Source: Pseudobacteroides cellulosolvens ATCC 35603 = DSM 2933
Lineage (GTDB): Bacteria > Bacillota > Clostridia > Acetivibrionales > DSM-2933
Direction: 5' to 3'
Length of the DNA stretch: 64,000 nucleotides
Assembly: GCF_001262605.1 (NCBI RefSeq)
Contig: NZ_LGTC01000001.1
Span: 1,908,501 to 1,972,500, forward strand
In this document: one piece after another, positions 44,211 to 53,884 of the stretch
Position numbering within the stretch: the stretch's first letter is position 1
Layout of the letters: each line of letters opens with the position of its first letter
Notes under the pieces: model-generated
Told to the model about the DNA's origin: nothing
Databases searched by the model: none
Seen by the model: only the letters and a program-made list of their open reading frames with translations
Translations under genes and position numbers: made by a program

Positions 44211-47200
44211 TCAAAGTTCTTCATTAAAGTCCGCCAGTAAGGTGCTTTTCTCTAGCCCCGATATAAGCCTAATGTCCCTAAGCTTAATATATGGATTTTG
44301 TACCACTTCCCTTGCTGTGTGAATAAAAGATTTTACCATCTGTTCAATACTCTCACGAGTAAAAAGTGATGTGTTATAAACCCATTCAAAATAAAACCTG
44401 TCTTCAGTTTCAAATGCCTCAAGCAGTATGTCCTGTTTTGATGTTTTATTCTCCATTTTAACGGGAAGGAATTTGATGTTATTTTCCAAAATGATCTCCC
44501 TAAGGACTGTTTTATGGATTTGGAATGAAACATCAAACAACGGGCTACGGTTAGAACTTTTAATTATTTTCAACCTCTCCACAAGAACATCAAAAGGATA
44601 TTCCTGATGAGTATATGCTTTAAGCAGGTTTTCTTTCACTTCCTCCAGAAACCTCATGAATGTTTTATTTGCACATGGATAGTTTCTTAATGGAAGTACA
44701 TTAATAAACATCCCTATCACATTCTGAAGATCGGGATGGAATCTTCCCTCCACCGGGACACCTACCACAATATCGTCCTGACCTGAATATCTATGCAGCA
44801 GGATATTGAAAACAGCCATCAACACCCAATAGGGAGTTGTCCTGGTCTCAAGTACAAGCCTGTTAATTCTTGCTGAAAGTTCCTTTTCAAATTCAAAGAC
44901 CACCCTCTCTCCTTCCGAACTATAAGCAGCCGGTCTTGGATAATCAGTCGGCAGCTCAAGCACTGGTATTTCACCGGAAAACACATTGAGCCAATACTGT
45001 TCCTGCTCTTTGAAGCATTCCCGGGCTACAAGCTCATCCTGCCATCGTGCAAAGTCCTTATACTGTATCCTTAGTTCCGGAAGATTTTTGCCTTCATACA
45101 AGCTGGTAATTTCACCAACCAGGACCTCCATAGAGACTTCATCTGCAATAATATGATGAATGTCAAAGAGCAGCAGGTGCCTTAATGGATTAAACCTTAC
45201 AATGCCAGTCCTAAAAAGCGGTGGTTTGTTCAGATCAAAAGGTTTGATAAATTCCTGTATGATCTCTCCCATACCCTCCTCATAAGCTTCCCGGATGCTA
45301 ATTGGGCACTCAGTATCTTCATGTATTTTTTGTACAATTTCACCTTTCACTTCATGGAATGAGGTTCTCAAAGAATCATGCCTATTTATCAGGCAACCTA
45401 ATATTTCCCTAAATCGTTTCAGGTCAAAGCTTCCTTCAACAATCAGTGCATAAGGTATATTCCAGCTTATTCCAGTTTTATCATTCTGGTTCATCAGGTA
45501 AACCCTTCTCTGGGAGGATGAAACTTTATAGAAATCTTTTCTTCCTGTCATAGGAATTTCAGAATATTTGTCACCTTCTCCTGTTTTTCCGAGGTACTTC
45601 AATTCTATATATTGTGCAAACTCCCGAAGATTTGGGTTTTTCAGCAGATCAGCAATTTTAATGTTTAAACCCATCTGCTTGTTGAGAATGCCGACAGCTC
45701 TAGCAGCAATAATGGAATCTCCTCCAAGTTCATAGAAATTATGGTTTATGTTTAATTCATTGTATCCAAGCACTTGTCCCAAGACATTAGCAAGCTGTTT
45801 TTCTGAAGTTGAATACCAACCATGTTCACGTCCAGTAAGTTTTACATCTGCAGTTTTAAGTATGCTTAAGTTTTCTCTGGAAGTTTCGTTTCTGGCACTA
45901 AGTCTTTCCATTTGTGATCTTATCCTTTGGGAAATTCTAAAAGCCAAATAATCTTCCAGATAAAACAGTATACTTTTATAATTTATTCTTCCTACAATCA
46001 CCATAGGACTGTTTTTGTTTAGTACTTCCCAGAAAGATCCGGTTATTTCAGTTGTTGAAAGAATATCAAACATATGCCTGCTCTTATCCATTACCAAACC
46101 CGCAGCTTTTACCGTCTCTTCCCAAGGTGCCCAACTCATAGCAATAGTCCTATTTCCAAGCTTGTTGTTATAAGCTGTGAAGGAATCCAGATATGCGTTT
46201 GCAGAAGTATAACTTCCCGATCCTGCTCCGCCCATAAGTGTGATAGGTGAAGAAAATACTGCAAAAAAGTCAGGAGCATCATCCCCGGTAACCTGTTTCA
46301 AAAGCCATGTTCCTTGTATTTTGGGCTTCAATACCTCTTTGAATATTTCTTCAGTATCATTTCTTATGCTTACGCCTTCCTTCCCGGCACCTATTCCTGC
46401 ACTGTGAACAACTCCGTTAATCCTCCCAAAACGGCTTTTCAGCCTTGCAACGGTTTCTCTTAATTCTTCTTCCTTTGATACGTCAACACTGCAGCAAACC
46501 AGCCTTGCACCTGTCTTTTCAATATATAATATATCTTTGATTTTGCTGCAAAGCTTTTTATCGGTACCGTTCTTTAAAATTGCTTCCCATTCTTCCCTTT
46601 CAGGCATTTTTGTTCGGCTTAGCAAGGCAATGGTTATTTTTCCTTTTGAAGCCAAAAACTTTGCCGTTTCAAGTCCTAATCCGCCTAAGCCTCCAGTAAT
46701 AATATAAACTCCATCATGTTTAAGCTTTATTTCCTTCTCTCTGTATTCTTCCGCATCAATACAGTCTAATTCTTGTATATATCTTTTTCCTCTGCGGTAG
46801 GCAACATTGTATTCCTTGTATCCGGCATAGATTTCCAAGATCATTTGTTCTATATTGGTCTCTCCATCTACATCTATGGCTCTGCACCTTATTTCTGGGT
46901 TTTCCATATTTATTACCTTACCCAGTCCAAACATTGCGGCATTTTCAGGATTAATGCATTTTTCATTTTTATCCACTTCATTGACATACTGTGACAGCAA
47001 TACAACATCCAGATCTTTAACTCCTACACTTTCCAAAGATCTATACATATGAAATAAGCTTAAAACTCCATTATCAAGTTTCTCATCCAGTTTTTTTACA
47101 CTGTCAACGGTAGCTGATGTTATTGAAAACATGTGGACAATTCGGGCTATCTTTTCACCTCTTAAATCTGCAAAAAGCTTCTTAAAATCTTCTTCATCCC

Positions 47201-49334
47201 CTGAAATGGTATAATTGATTGTGCTACTTTTCTTATATTCATTTCCACACTCAACTTCTATGACCGTCATGCCGTCATTTCTAAGCCTTACTGCTATTTC
47301 TTTTCCTATACCGTTTACATCCTCAAGTATTAAAACAATTCCCTCGTCTGCACTTTTTTCCAACAGATTTAAGTCCTCATTTTTCCATACTACTGTATGA
47401 TACATTGGGTATTGCCGTACAGGTATTTGCAGCCAGCAGCGAGTAGACTCAAAAGGATACGTAGGCACGCAGACCCTGTTTCTTATCTCCCCGGAATAAA
47501 ATCCATCCCAATCCATATCAACACCTTCTACATACAGCCTGCATATTTCATGTAAAATCTTTTTATCTCTTCTTTTCGTGCCAACGAATTCATTTATCTT
47601 TTTGTTTGCTTCTTCACTCATGATCCCAGCCTTCAGGGATGTAATTTCTCCGCTTCCTCCAGCACCTCTGTCTTTGTATATGTCTTTGTCGGAACCAAAA
47701 TATATTCCCTGATCCGGATATGTCTTTATCCCTTGTTTATGAATTAGTTCCAGCTTTTCTTGAAAATCCTGATCAGTAGTTAATATCACAGCCAGTCTGA
47801 AACCATAATGTCCTCTTCCCGTATTCGCAGTAAAACAGACATTATCTAGCCCTTCTGCAATAATTTTGTCCTGTTGTTCAATATATTCTTCCACCAGCCT
47901 TTCAAGGCTTTCTTCGCTTTTAGCAGACAAAGTCAGTATTTTTAATTCCATAAGCTCTTCACCTTTTTTATAAACAGCAGGTGCTTCCTCCAAAACTATA
48001 TGGCAGTTTGTGCCGCTAAATCCAAAGGATGACACACCACACCTTAATGCTGTACCCTCTGATAGCCACTCTTGTGGCCTATTAACAACATATACCGGAG
48101 ATTTATGGAACCGTATTTTCCTGTTAGGTCTGCTGAAATGAAGGGATGGCGGAATTGTTTTATTCTTTAGAGCTAACGCTGCCTTTATAAATCCTGCAAT
48201 ACCGGAAGAAGCATCCAAATGTCCAATGTTGGATTTCACCGAACCGACAGCACAAAACTGTTTTTTGTCTGTATACCTTCCAAAAGCCCTTTGTATTCCT
48301 TCAATTTCTATTGGATCACCTAGTTTGGTTCCTGTACCATGAGCTTCAATGTAAGTAACCGTTTCCGGGTCAATTCCGGCATCTTTCCATGCCCTGATGA
48401 TTACATCCTCCTGAGCTGCAGGGTTTGGGGCGGATATTCCTATGGAGTTTCCATCCTGATTCACTGCACTACCCTTAATCACGGCATAAATATGATCTCT
48501 GTCTTTCAAAGCTTTGCTTAAGGGCTTTAACAGCACTGCTGCTATGCCTTCACCCCCGGCAGTTCCGTCCGAATTGTCATCGAACGTTTTAGTTTTGTTA
48601 TCAGAGGATTCTATACCAATCTTTACCTCTCTCACCGGAAGAACATAAATCTGTGAACCACCTGCTATGGCCAAGTCACACTCACCACTTCTAATTGCCC
48701 TGCATGCCAGGTGAACAGCAACAAGAGAGGAAGAACACACAGTATTTACCACCATACTTGGACCCCTAAAGTCCATTAAGTATGATATTCTGCTGGCTAC
48801 GATAGGAGATAGATTGCCGGGTACTGCCATTGAAAGCAGTTCCGGTTCTACATCCCCGATCAGTTTTTTATACTCGTTTTCACCTGAAAATCCCACATAT
48901 ACCCCTGTCCTGCTTCCGGCAAGTTTTCCGCCTCCATACCCAGCATCTTCAACAGCCTTCCATGAGGTTTCAAGAAACAGCCTTTGGTTTGGATCCATAA
49001 GACTTGCTTCTTTTGGTGACAAACCGAAAAATGCGTAGTCAAAATTATGAATATGATCCAAATAACCAGCTTTTTCATATGCTGCTTCGCTTAATTCCCT
49101 GCCTGTAAAGCAATAATAATCCTCTATGTCTTTCCGTCTGCCGTCAGGGATATGCCTTATGCAGTCAATTCCGTTTATCAAGTTGTACCACAAACCGTCG
49201 ATGCTATCGGCCATAGGGAATTTCACAGAAATACCAATAACTGCAATATCTCTGCCTGATACCATTTCTATCCTTTTTTCGCTTCCTGTTTTAATTTCCT
49301 CGATATCAATCAAATCAACAAGCTTTTTACCCAT
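44211..49334 (-). CDS. Hybrid trans-AT PKS/NRPS: KS-KR-ACP-C
   Basis: A 1707-residue megasynthase. Ketosynthase (about 28-455): active Cys200 in VNTVCSSSL, His332 in AHGTGT, His372 in NIGHLD. A 190-residue linker follows with no acyltransferase motif (no GHSxG), so malonyl-type units must come from the free AT at 58831. Ketoreductase (about 650-1065): YIITGGLGGLGLE and a Ser/Tyr/Asn site (SSPITLMGG...YTSANAY). Carrier domain: YELGGDS, Ser1207. Condensation domain (about 1255-1690) with HHIIADE at 1393; the conserved Gly after Asp is Glu, a deviation that may alter acceptor chemistry. A beta-hydroxy extension is predicted before peptide bond formation. The KS selects upstream aminoacyl chains. 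Confidence 0.9.
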   Translation of the reverse strand: MGKKLVDLIDIEEIKTGSEKRIEMVSGRDIAVIGISVKFPMADSIDGLWYNLINGIDCIRHIPDGRRKDIEDYYCFTGRELSEAAYEKAGYLDHIHNFDYAFFGLSPKEASLMDPNQRLFLETSWKAVEDAGYGGGKLAGSRTGVYVGFSGENEYKKLIGDVEPELLSMAVPGNLSPIVASRISYLMDFRGPSMVVNTVCSSSLVAVHLACRAIRSGECDLAIAGGSQIYVLPVREVKIGIESSDNKTKTFDDNSDGTAGGEGIAAVLLKPLSKALKDRDHIYAVIKGSAVNQDGNSIGISAPNPAAQEDVIIRAWKDAGIDPETVTYIEAHGTGTKLGDPIEIEGIQRAFGRYTDKKQFCAVGSVKSNIGHLDASSGIAGFIKAALALKNKTIPPSLHFSRPNRKIRFHKSPVYVVNRPQEWLSEGTALRCGVSSFGFSGTNCHIVLEEAPAVYKKGEELMELKILTLSAKSEESLERLVEEYIEQQDKIIAEGLDNVCFTANTGRGHYGFRLAVILTTDQDFQEKLELIHKQGIKTYPDQGIYFGSDKDIYKDRGAGGSGEITSLKAGIMSEEANKKINEFVGTKRRDKKILHEICRLYVEGVDMDWDGFYSGEIRNRVCVPTYPFESTRCWLQIPVRQYPMYHTVVWKNEDLNLLEKSADEGIVLILEDVNGIGKEIAVRLRNDGMTVIEVECGNEYKKSSTINYTISGDEEDFKKLFADLRGEKIARIVHMFSITSATVDSVKKLDEKLDNGVLSLFHMYRSLESVGVKDLDVVLLSQYVNEVDKNEKCINPENAAMFGLGKVINMENPEIRCRAIDVDGETNIEQMILEIYAGYKEYNVAYRRGKRYIQELDCIDAEEYREKEIKLKHDGVYIITGGLGGLGLETAKFLASKGKITIALLSRTKMPEREEWEAILKNGTDKKLCSKIKDILYIEKTGARLVCCSVDVSKEEELRETVARLKSRFGRINGVVHSAGIGAGKEGVSIRNDTEEIFKEVLKPKIQGTWLLKQVTGDDAPDFFAVFSSPITLMGGAGSGSYTSANAYLDSFTAYNNKLGNRTIAMSWAPWEETVKAAGLVMDKSRHMFDILSTTEITGSFWEVLNKNSPMVIVGRINYKSILFYLEDYLAFRISQRIRSQMERLSARNETSRENLSILKTADVKLTGREHGWYSTSEKQLANVLGQVLGYNELNINHNFYELGGDSIIAARAVGILNKQMGLNIKIADLLKNPNLREFAQYIELKYLGKTGEGDKYSEIPMTGRKDFYKVSSSQRRVYLMNQNDKTGISWNIPYALIVEGSFDLKRFREILGCLINRHDSLRTSFHEVKGEIVQKIHEDTECPISIREAYEEGMGEIIQEFIKPFDLNKPPLFRTGIVRFNPLRHLLLFDIHHIIADEVSMEVLVGEITSLYEGKNLPELRIQYKDFARWQDELVARECFKEQEQYWLNVFSGEIPVLELPTDYPRPAAYSSEGERVVFEFEKELSARINRLVLETRTTPYWVLMAVFNILLHRYSGQDDIVVGVPVEGRFHPDLQNVIGMFINVLPLRNYPCANKTFMRFLEEVKENLLKAYTHQEYPFDVLVERLKIIKSSNRSPLFDVSFQIHKTVLREIILENNIKFLPVKMENKTSKQDILLEAFETEDRFYFEWVYNTSLFTRESIEQMVKSFIHTAREVVQNPYIKLRDIRLISGLEKSTLLADFNEEL

Positions 49335-49362
49335 TTTTATTCCCTTTCATATAACAACGCTA

Positions 49363-50691
49363 TTATTTCACAGCAGCAGAGGCTTTTTTGCAATGATGCC
49401 TTTCATACAATTCCCCGTAAAGGTTCTCATAGTTTATTATCATTTTTTTCAATTCAAACCTGCCGGCAGATTGAGCAGCATTCCTTGCCATTTCATCCCT
49501 TAAGGTCTTATTTTTTACCAACCGGATGATTGCCTCTGCAAAAGCTTCAGGGTTGTTCGGCTCCACCAAAATTCCACTAATTCCGTTCATTACTACTTCC
49601 GGCACAGCACCAATTGTCGTAGAAACTATGGGCAAACCTGATGCCATAGCTTCCACCAAAACCAACCCAAAGGCTTCTGTAATGGACGGAAATGCAAAAA
49701 TATCACTGGAGGCAAAGAGTGCCGGCACGTCACTTCTTATACCCAGAAACTCTACATAGTCTGTAAGATTCATCCTTACAGCTTTCTTCATTATTTTCTG
49801 CCTATATTCTCCGTCACCTACAAGTAAAAGCTTAACATTTTTGCATTCCTTGACCACCATTTCAAATGAATCCAGCAACATCTCCTGATTTTTTGCCTGT
49901 TCAAACCTTGCTACATTAATAAGGCGTATCTCCCTATCATCTCTTTGATCCATTCCCGGACTAAACCTGCTTATATCGACCCCGTTATAAATCATATGGA
50001 TATTCTCCAATTCAAATACCTTCATTATCGATTCTTTAACATTTTCAGAAACCGCAACCGGAATGAAATTGAAGTACCTGAATGCTATATCCATCAGTCT
50101 TGACCCAGTGCATGCCTGTTCAGTAAATTCATTAATATTGATGGCTTTATATATCTTTGAATTCTTATTGAAGCAAATGCCTTTATATGTATTTGCGGCA
50201 GGATCACCTCCATTGATTTCACCAATAAGTTTCTTAACCCTGTGTGGAGCTTTCCCTTTTAAAAGCTTAAACGCCTTAAAAAATTTCCCTTTCAATCTGT
50301 TTCCTATGTAATTAGTCTCTAGAAGCCCATCTACATGCACAGTATGTATCCTTACAGGAATCCTGTTAAGTATTGCCGGCAGCATGCAATACCTTAAGCT
50401 ATACATGTGAGAGTGTATGATGTCAGGCTTGAAGTCTCTGATTATTTTATTTATGCGTATAAATCTCAAAAAACCTCCGAGCTTACCATCTTGGCTTTCC
50501 ATAAAGAGTATCCTGACATCATTACGTTCAAGCTCCTTATCAAAAATAAAATCCCCTGATTTAGGAGATAAACTTAAAACAGCCATTTCATATTTATTCT
50601 TGTCGTAATGGGTTACAAGATCGATAATAAACCTTTCTACCCCTCCGGTTGTAAACTTTTCGAGAACATGGAGGATTTTAACTTTTTCCAT
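49363..50691 (-). CDS. Glycosyltransferase family 4 protein
   Basis: A 442-residue GT-B enzyme: HVLEKFTTGGVERFIIDL near the N-terminus (Gly-rich acceptor loop), INVARFEQAKNQ linking the domains, and the C-terminal GT4 motif AFGLVLVEAMASGLPIVST with two Glu for the nucleotide sugar. Length and order are normal for the family. Within the cluster it points to a glycosylated product or intermediate. A PIG-L deacetylase is encoded 4.4 kb upstream, the same enzyme pair as in bacillithiol (BshA/BshB) and mycothiol synthesis, so transfer of GlcNAc with later deacetylation is plausible. It starts 2 bp before the NRPS stop. Confidence 0.88.
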   Translation of the reverse strand: MEKVKILHVLEKFTTGGVERFIIDLVTHYDKNKYEMAVLSLSPKSGDFIFDKELERNDVRILFMESQDGKLGGFLRFIRINKIIRDFKPDIIHSHMYSLRYCMLPAILNRIPVRIHTVHVDGLLETNYIGNRLKGKFFKAFKLLKGKAPHRVKKLIGEINGGDPAANTYKGICFNKNSKIYKAININEFTEQACTGSRLMDIAFRYFNFIPVAVSENVKESIMKVFELENIHMIYNGVDISRFSPGMDQRDDREIRLINVARFEQAKNQEMLLDSFEMVVKECKNVKLLLVGDGEYRQKIMKKAVRMNLTDYVEFLGIRSDVPALFASSDIFAFPSITEAFGLVLVEAMASGLPIVSTTIGAVPEVVMNGISGILVEPNNPEAFAEAIIRLVKNKTLRDEMARNAAQSAGRFELKKMIINYENLYGELYERHHCKKASAAVK

Positions 50692-50693
50692 TC

Positions 50694-53600
50694 CTATGAT
50701 TCCCCCTCATAATGATCCACCATCACACCAGCCAATTTCAGGTAACTGCTTATTAAATGTTCAATCATATCACCTTTCAACCTCCCTGCATCATATTCGC
50801 AGGTAAAACAAATCCGGTTTTCCTCATCATTTGATTCCAGTACAACATCATAAACATCCAACAATCCCCGGGATGCTGTTAAATGACCGTTTTTACAAAA
50901 CATAAGAAAAACATCTTTATCGCTTTTTCGAACTCCCATTCTTAAAATATCATCTATCGTATAGCATGTTCCCTTCATACTTTTGATATAACTGTCTATC
51001 AATTGAATAAGCTCTGAAAAGTCTTCTACTTCTTCAATATCAGCTTCAACCAAGTAAACATGCTCCTTTTTATCTATGGCTGTATGAAGGATGACACGGT
51101 TTTTCTGTGTGATTTTTGCCAACAGAGTAATATATAAGGATAACATTACCAGGTTTAATTCCACCTTCTCCTTTGTTGAAATTTCTTTCAGCCTGTTAAA
51201 AAGCTGTCCTGAAACCTCAAAACGCAGATTGGTATTGGAACTTTCCTGCACATCGCGACTAAAATACCCTTCCGGGAAGGTTATATATTTTATAACAGCA
51301 GCATTATCCTTTTTTGTTTTTTTAGACTCAATAAATTTGGCCAATTTGCAAATGGTTGTATGTTCAAACAGGTCAGTAATGTTTATACATCCTGGGAAAT
51401 GCTTTTCTACCCGTGAATTTACCTGCATCAAAAGCATGGAGTTTCCGCCAAGATCAAAGAAGTTATTGTGAATTCCTATCTTTTCTATATTGAGTACTCC
51501 ACTCCATATTTCTGCCAGTATTTTTTCGGTTTCATTCTCCGGTGCTTTATACAATGCTCCAGTATCAGAAGTATCGTCAGGATCCGGAAGTGCTTTTCTG
51601 TCCAACTTACCGTTTTGTGTCAAAGGAAGATTTTCCAGTTGTATAAAACGAGATGGCACCATATAATGAGGCAACTTCCTGGAAAGACTTTCTCTCATTT
51701 CCTCCCAATCCATTCTTTCATCTGACACAACATAGGCACAAATATACCTGTTGCCTGATTTGTCTTCCCTGTCCAACACTACAGTCTGTTTTGCATTTTC
51801 CAATTTAAGGATGGCATCTTCTATTTCTTCCAACTCAACCCTATAACCTCTTATCTTTACCTGGAAGTCTTTTCTTCCAAGATACTCTATGTTCCCGTCA
51901 GAAAGCCATCGAGCTATGTCACCGGTTTTGTACATGTATTGACAATAGCTGGATCCCGATTTATCTGCGAAGGGATTTTCCACAAACTTTTCTGTCGTAA
52001 GCTCAGGGTTGTTTAAATAGCCTCTTGATAAGCTGCTTCCAGTTATGCATAGTTCTCCCGGAACTCCTTCAGGTACAAGCCTGTTCCTCTTATCCAGAAT
52101 GAATATTTTATTGTCCGCAACAGGACGTCCGATGACTCCAACATTATCCTGCTTCATACCTATTAATGATGTTGTTGTTATACTGTTTTCTGTAGGACCA
52201 TACTCATTGATAAGTAGAATCTCTCCGGCAATTTTTCTGCTTAAACCGATCAATTCGCTGTCAGCTCTTTCTCCCGCCAGCACTACCATTCTCAGTGTCT
52301 TCAAATCACCTTCGGAGGCGTTATCAAGGATTGCTCTATACATTGCAGGAACAACACTCATATTTGTAACATTTTTCCCCTTGATAAGGCCGCTTATAAA
52401 CTTAAAATCACCACGGCGGTTTAATCCCGGAAGGACAAGTGCACCTCCAGAAAGTATGGCTGAATAGAGGTTTGCCCCAAATCCGTCAAAGGATACAGAA
52501 ATAAGCTGCAGAATCCTGTCTGCCGGAGTAAAGTTATAGTTTTTTATTCGCCAATCTATAAAGTTGATAAGACTGCGGTGCTCTATCATAACCCCTTTAG
52601 GTCTTCCTGTAGATCCTGATGTATAGATCACATATGCTAGGTTTTCCGGCTGGATTGGACTTTTCAGATTGGCATTATCGCCATTGTACAGCTTACTGTC
52701 ATCCAAATATATCGTTTCACCTTTAAATGAGATTTTGCTCGCTAATGATTGGTGTGTCAATATGATATCAACATTGGCATCCTCCAGCATGTAGTTTACC
52801 CTATCCGAAGGGTATCCAGGGTCTATAGGAAGGTAAGCTCCCCCGGCCTTCATTATTCCCATAATGCCTACGATCAGTTCAATGGAGTAATCTGCCATGA
52901 TTGCAACTATACCTTCCGTTTTAAGTCCCTTTTCCTTAAGTACACGTGCAAGCTGATTTGCTCTTTCATTCAAGTCATGATAGGTAATCACTTCATTTTC
53001 AAGGATTACCGCTGGATGCGAAGGAGTTTTTTCTACCTGCTCTTCAAAAATCATTGTGATGGTTTTATTCATACGACAACTTGCTTCTGTATTGTTGAAA
53101 TTAACCGTCAGCCGCTGCTTTTCATCCTCTGAAAGCAGCTCTATATTGGTTAGCTTGATATTTATATCTTTCATCACCTGTTCAAAGATATTGAGATAGT
53201 GTTTCGAAATACGCTCTATTGTATCTTCTCTAAATAATGCAGCATTGTAAAAAATACTTCCTTCCAAGCCGTCCCCGGTTCTTACAATGGAAATGGTGAG
53301 ATGGTTTTCAGGTGCATCCAGAATATCATTTATATCGACACTTTTATGGATATTTTCCATATATATGATAAACCTGTGTAAGAAAGGTCTTAAGTCCTGT
53401 ATTTCCAGGTGGTCAAATATATTCTCCATAGGGTAATGCTGGTTCTTATAACCTTCTGTAATAGTCTTTCTTATATTCACCAGCAGTTCCTTGAAGCTCA
53501 ATTCATCATCGATATAATCCCTGAAAGCAATACACTTGTTATAATCATAATTCTCCTCCAAAGTAGTATATACGGGTGATGAAATGATAATATCATTTTG

Positions 53601-53861
53601 TCCTGTGTACCTTGCCAGCAGAACCTTCATTACTGCCATAGACAACATAAAAAGCAGCAGGTCTTGGTTCTTGCATACTCCAAGAATCCTTTCGGACAAT
53701 TCTTTTCCAAATACCAGACGTTTTTGTCCTCTCCTATATTCAGAAGTTCTTTTATAATCATACTGTAGATTGAGTTCGTTAAGCTCTCCAGATAGCTTTT
53801 CCTGCCAGTACTTCCTAGTATCTTCAAATTCTTCAATGGATACTAATAAATTTTCATTCAT
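50694..53861 (-). CDS. NRPS: truncated C, adenylation, PCP, truncated C
   Basis: A 1055-residue synthetase; ATG at 53861 (GGGAGG at 7 bp) is preferred over one two codons earlier that touches the RBS. Residues 1-250 are only the C-terminal lobe of a condensation domain, without HHxxxDG. The A domain (about 265-765) is complete: YTSGSTGRPKG (A3), SFDGFGANLYS (A4), NEYGPTEN (A5), YKTGDIARW (A7), GRKDFQVKIRGYRVEL (A8), NGKLDRKAL (A10 Lys). The specificity positions I read are D-G-A-S-V-A-E-I-T, with no match I trust. PCP: FDLGGNS, Ser near 808. Residues about 880-1050 look like another condensation C-lobe. It is a likely loading module. Confidence 0.87.
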   Translation of the reverse strand: MNENLLVSIEEFEDTRKYWQEKLSGELNELNLQYDYKRTSEYRRGQKRLVFGKELSERILGVCKNQDLLLFMLSMAVMKVLLARYTGQNDIIISSPVYTTLEENYDYNKCIAFRDYIDDELSFKELLVNIRKTITEGYKNQHYPMENIFDHLEIQDLRPFLHRFIIYMENIHKSVDINDILDAPENHLTISIVRTGDGLEGSIFYNAALFREDTIERISKHYLNIFEQVMKDINIKLTNIELLSEDEKQRLTVNFNNTEASCRMNKTITMIFEEQVEKTPSHPAVILENEVITYHDLNERANQLARVLKEKGLKTEGIVAIMADYSIELIVGIMGIMKAGGAYLPIDPGYPSDRVNYMLEDANVDIILTHQSLASKISFKGETIYLDDSKLYNGDNANLKSPIQPENLAYVIYTSGSTGRPKGVMIEHRSLINFIDWRIKNYNFTPADRILQLISVSFDGFGANLYSAILSGGALVLPGLNRRGDFKFISGLIKGKNVTNMSVVPAMYRAILDNASEGDLKTLRMVVLAGERADSELIGLSRKIAGEILLINEYGPTENSITTTSLIGMKQDNVGVIGRPVADNKIFILDKRNRLVPEGVPGELCITGSSLSRGYLNNPELTTEKFVENPFADKSGSSYCQYMYKTGDIARWLSDGNIEYLGRKDFQVKIRGYRVELEEIEDAILKLENAKQTVVLDREDKSGNRYICAYVVSDERMDWEEMRESLSRKLPHYMVPSRFIQLENLPLTQNGKLDRKALPDPDDTSDTGALYKAPENETEKILAEIWSGVLNIEKIGIHNNFFDLGGNSMLLMQVNSRVEKHFPGCINITDLFEHTTICKLAKFIESKKTKKDNAAVIKYITFPEGYFSRDVQESSNTNLRFEVSGQLFNRLKEISTKEKVELNLVMLSLYITLLAKITQKNRVILHTAIDKKEHVYLVEADIEEVEDFSELIQLIDSYIKSMKGTCYTIDDILRMGVRKSDKDVFLMFCKNGHLTASRGLLDVYDVVLESNDEENRICFTCEYDAGRLKGDMIEHLISSYLKLAGVMVDHYEGES

Positions 53862-53884
53862 TAACATACCTCCCTCTAAACAAT

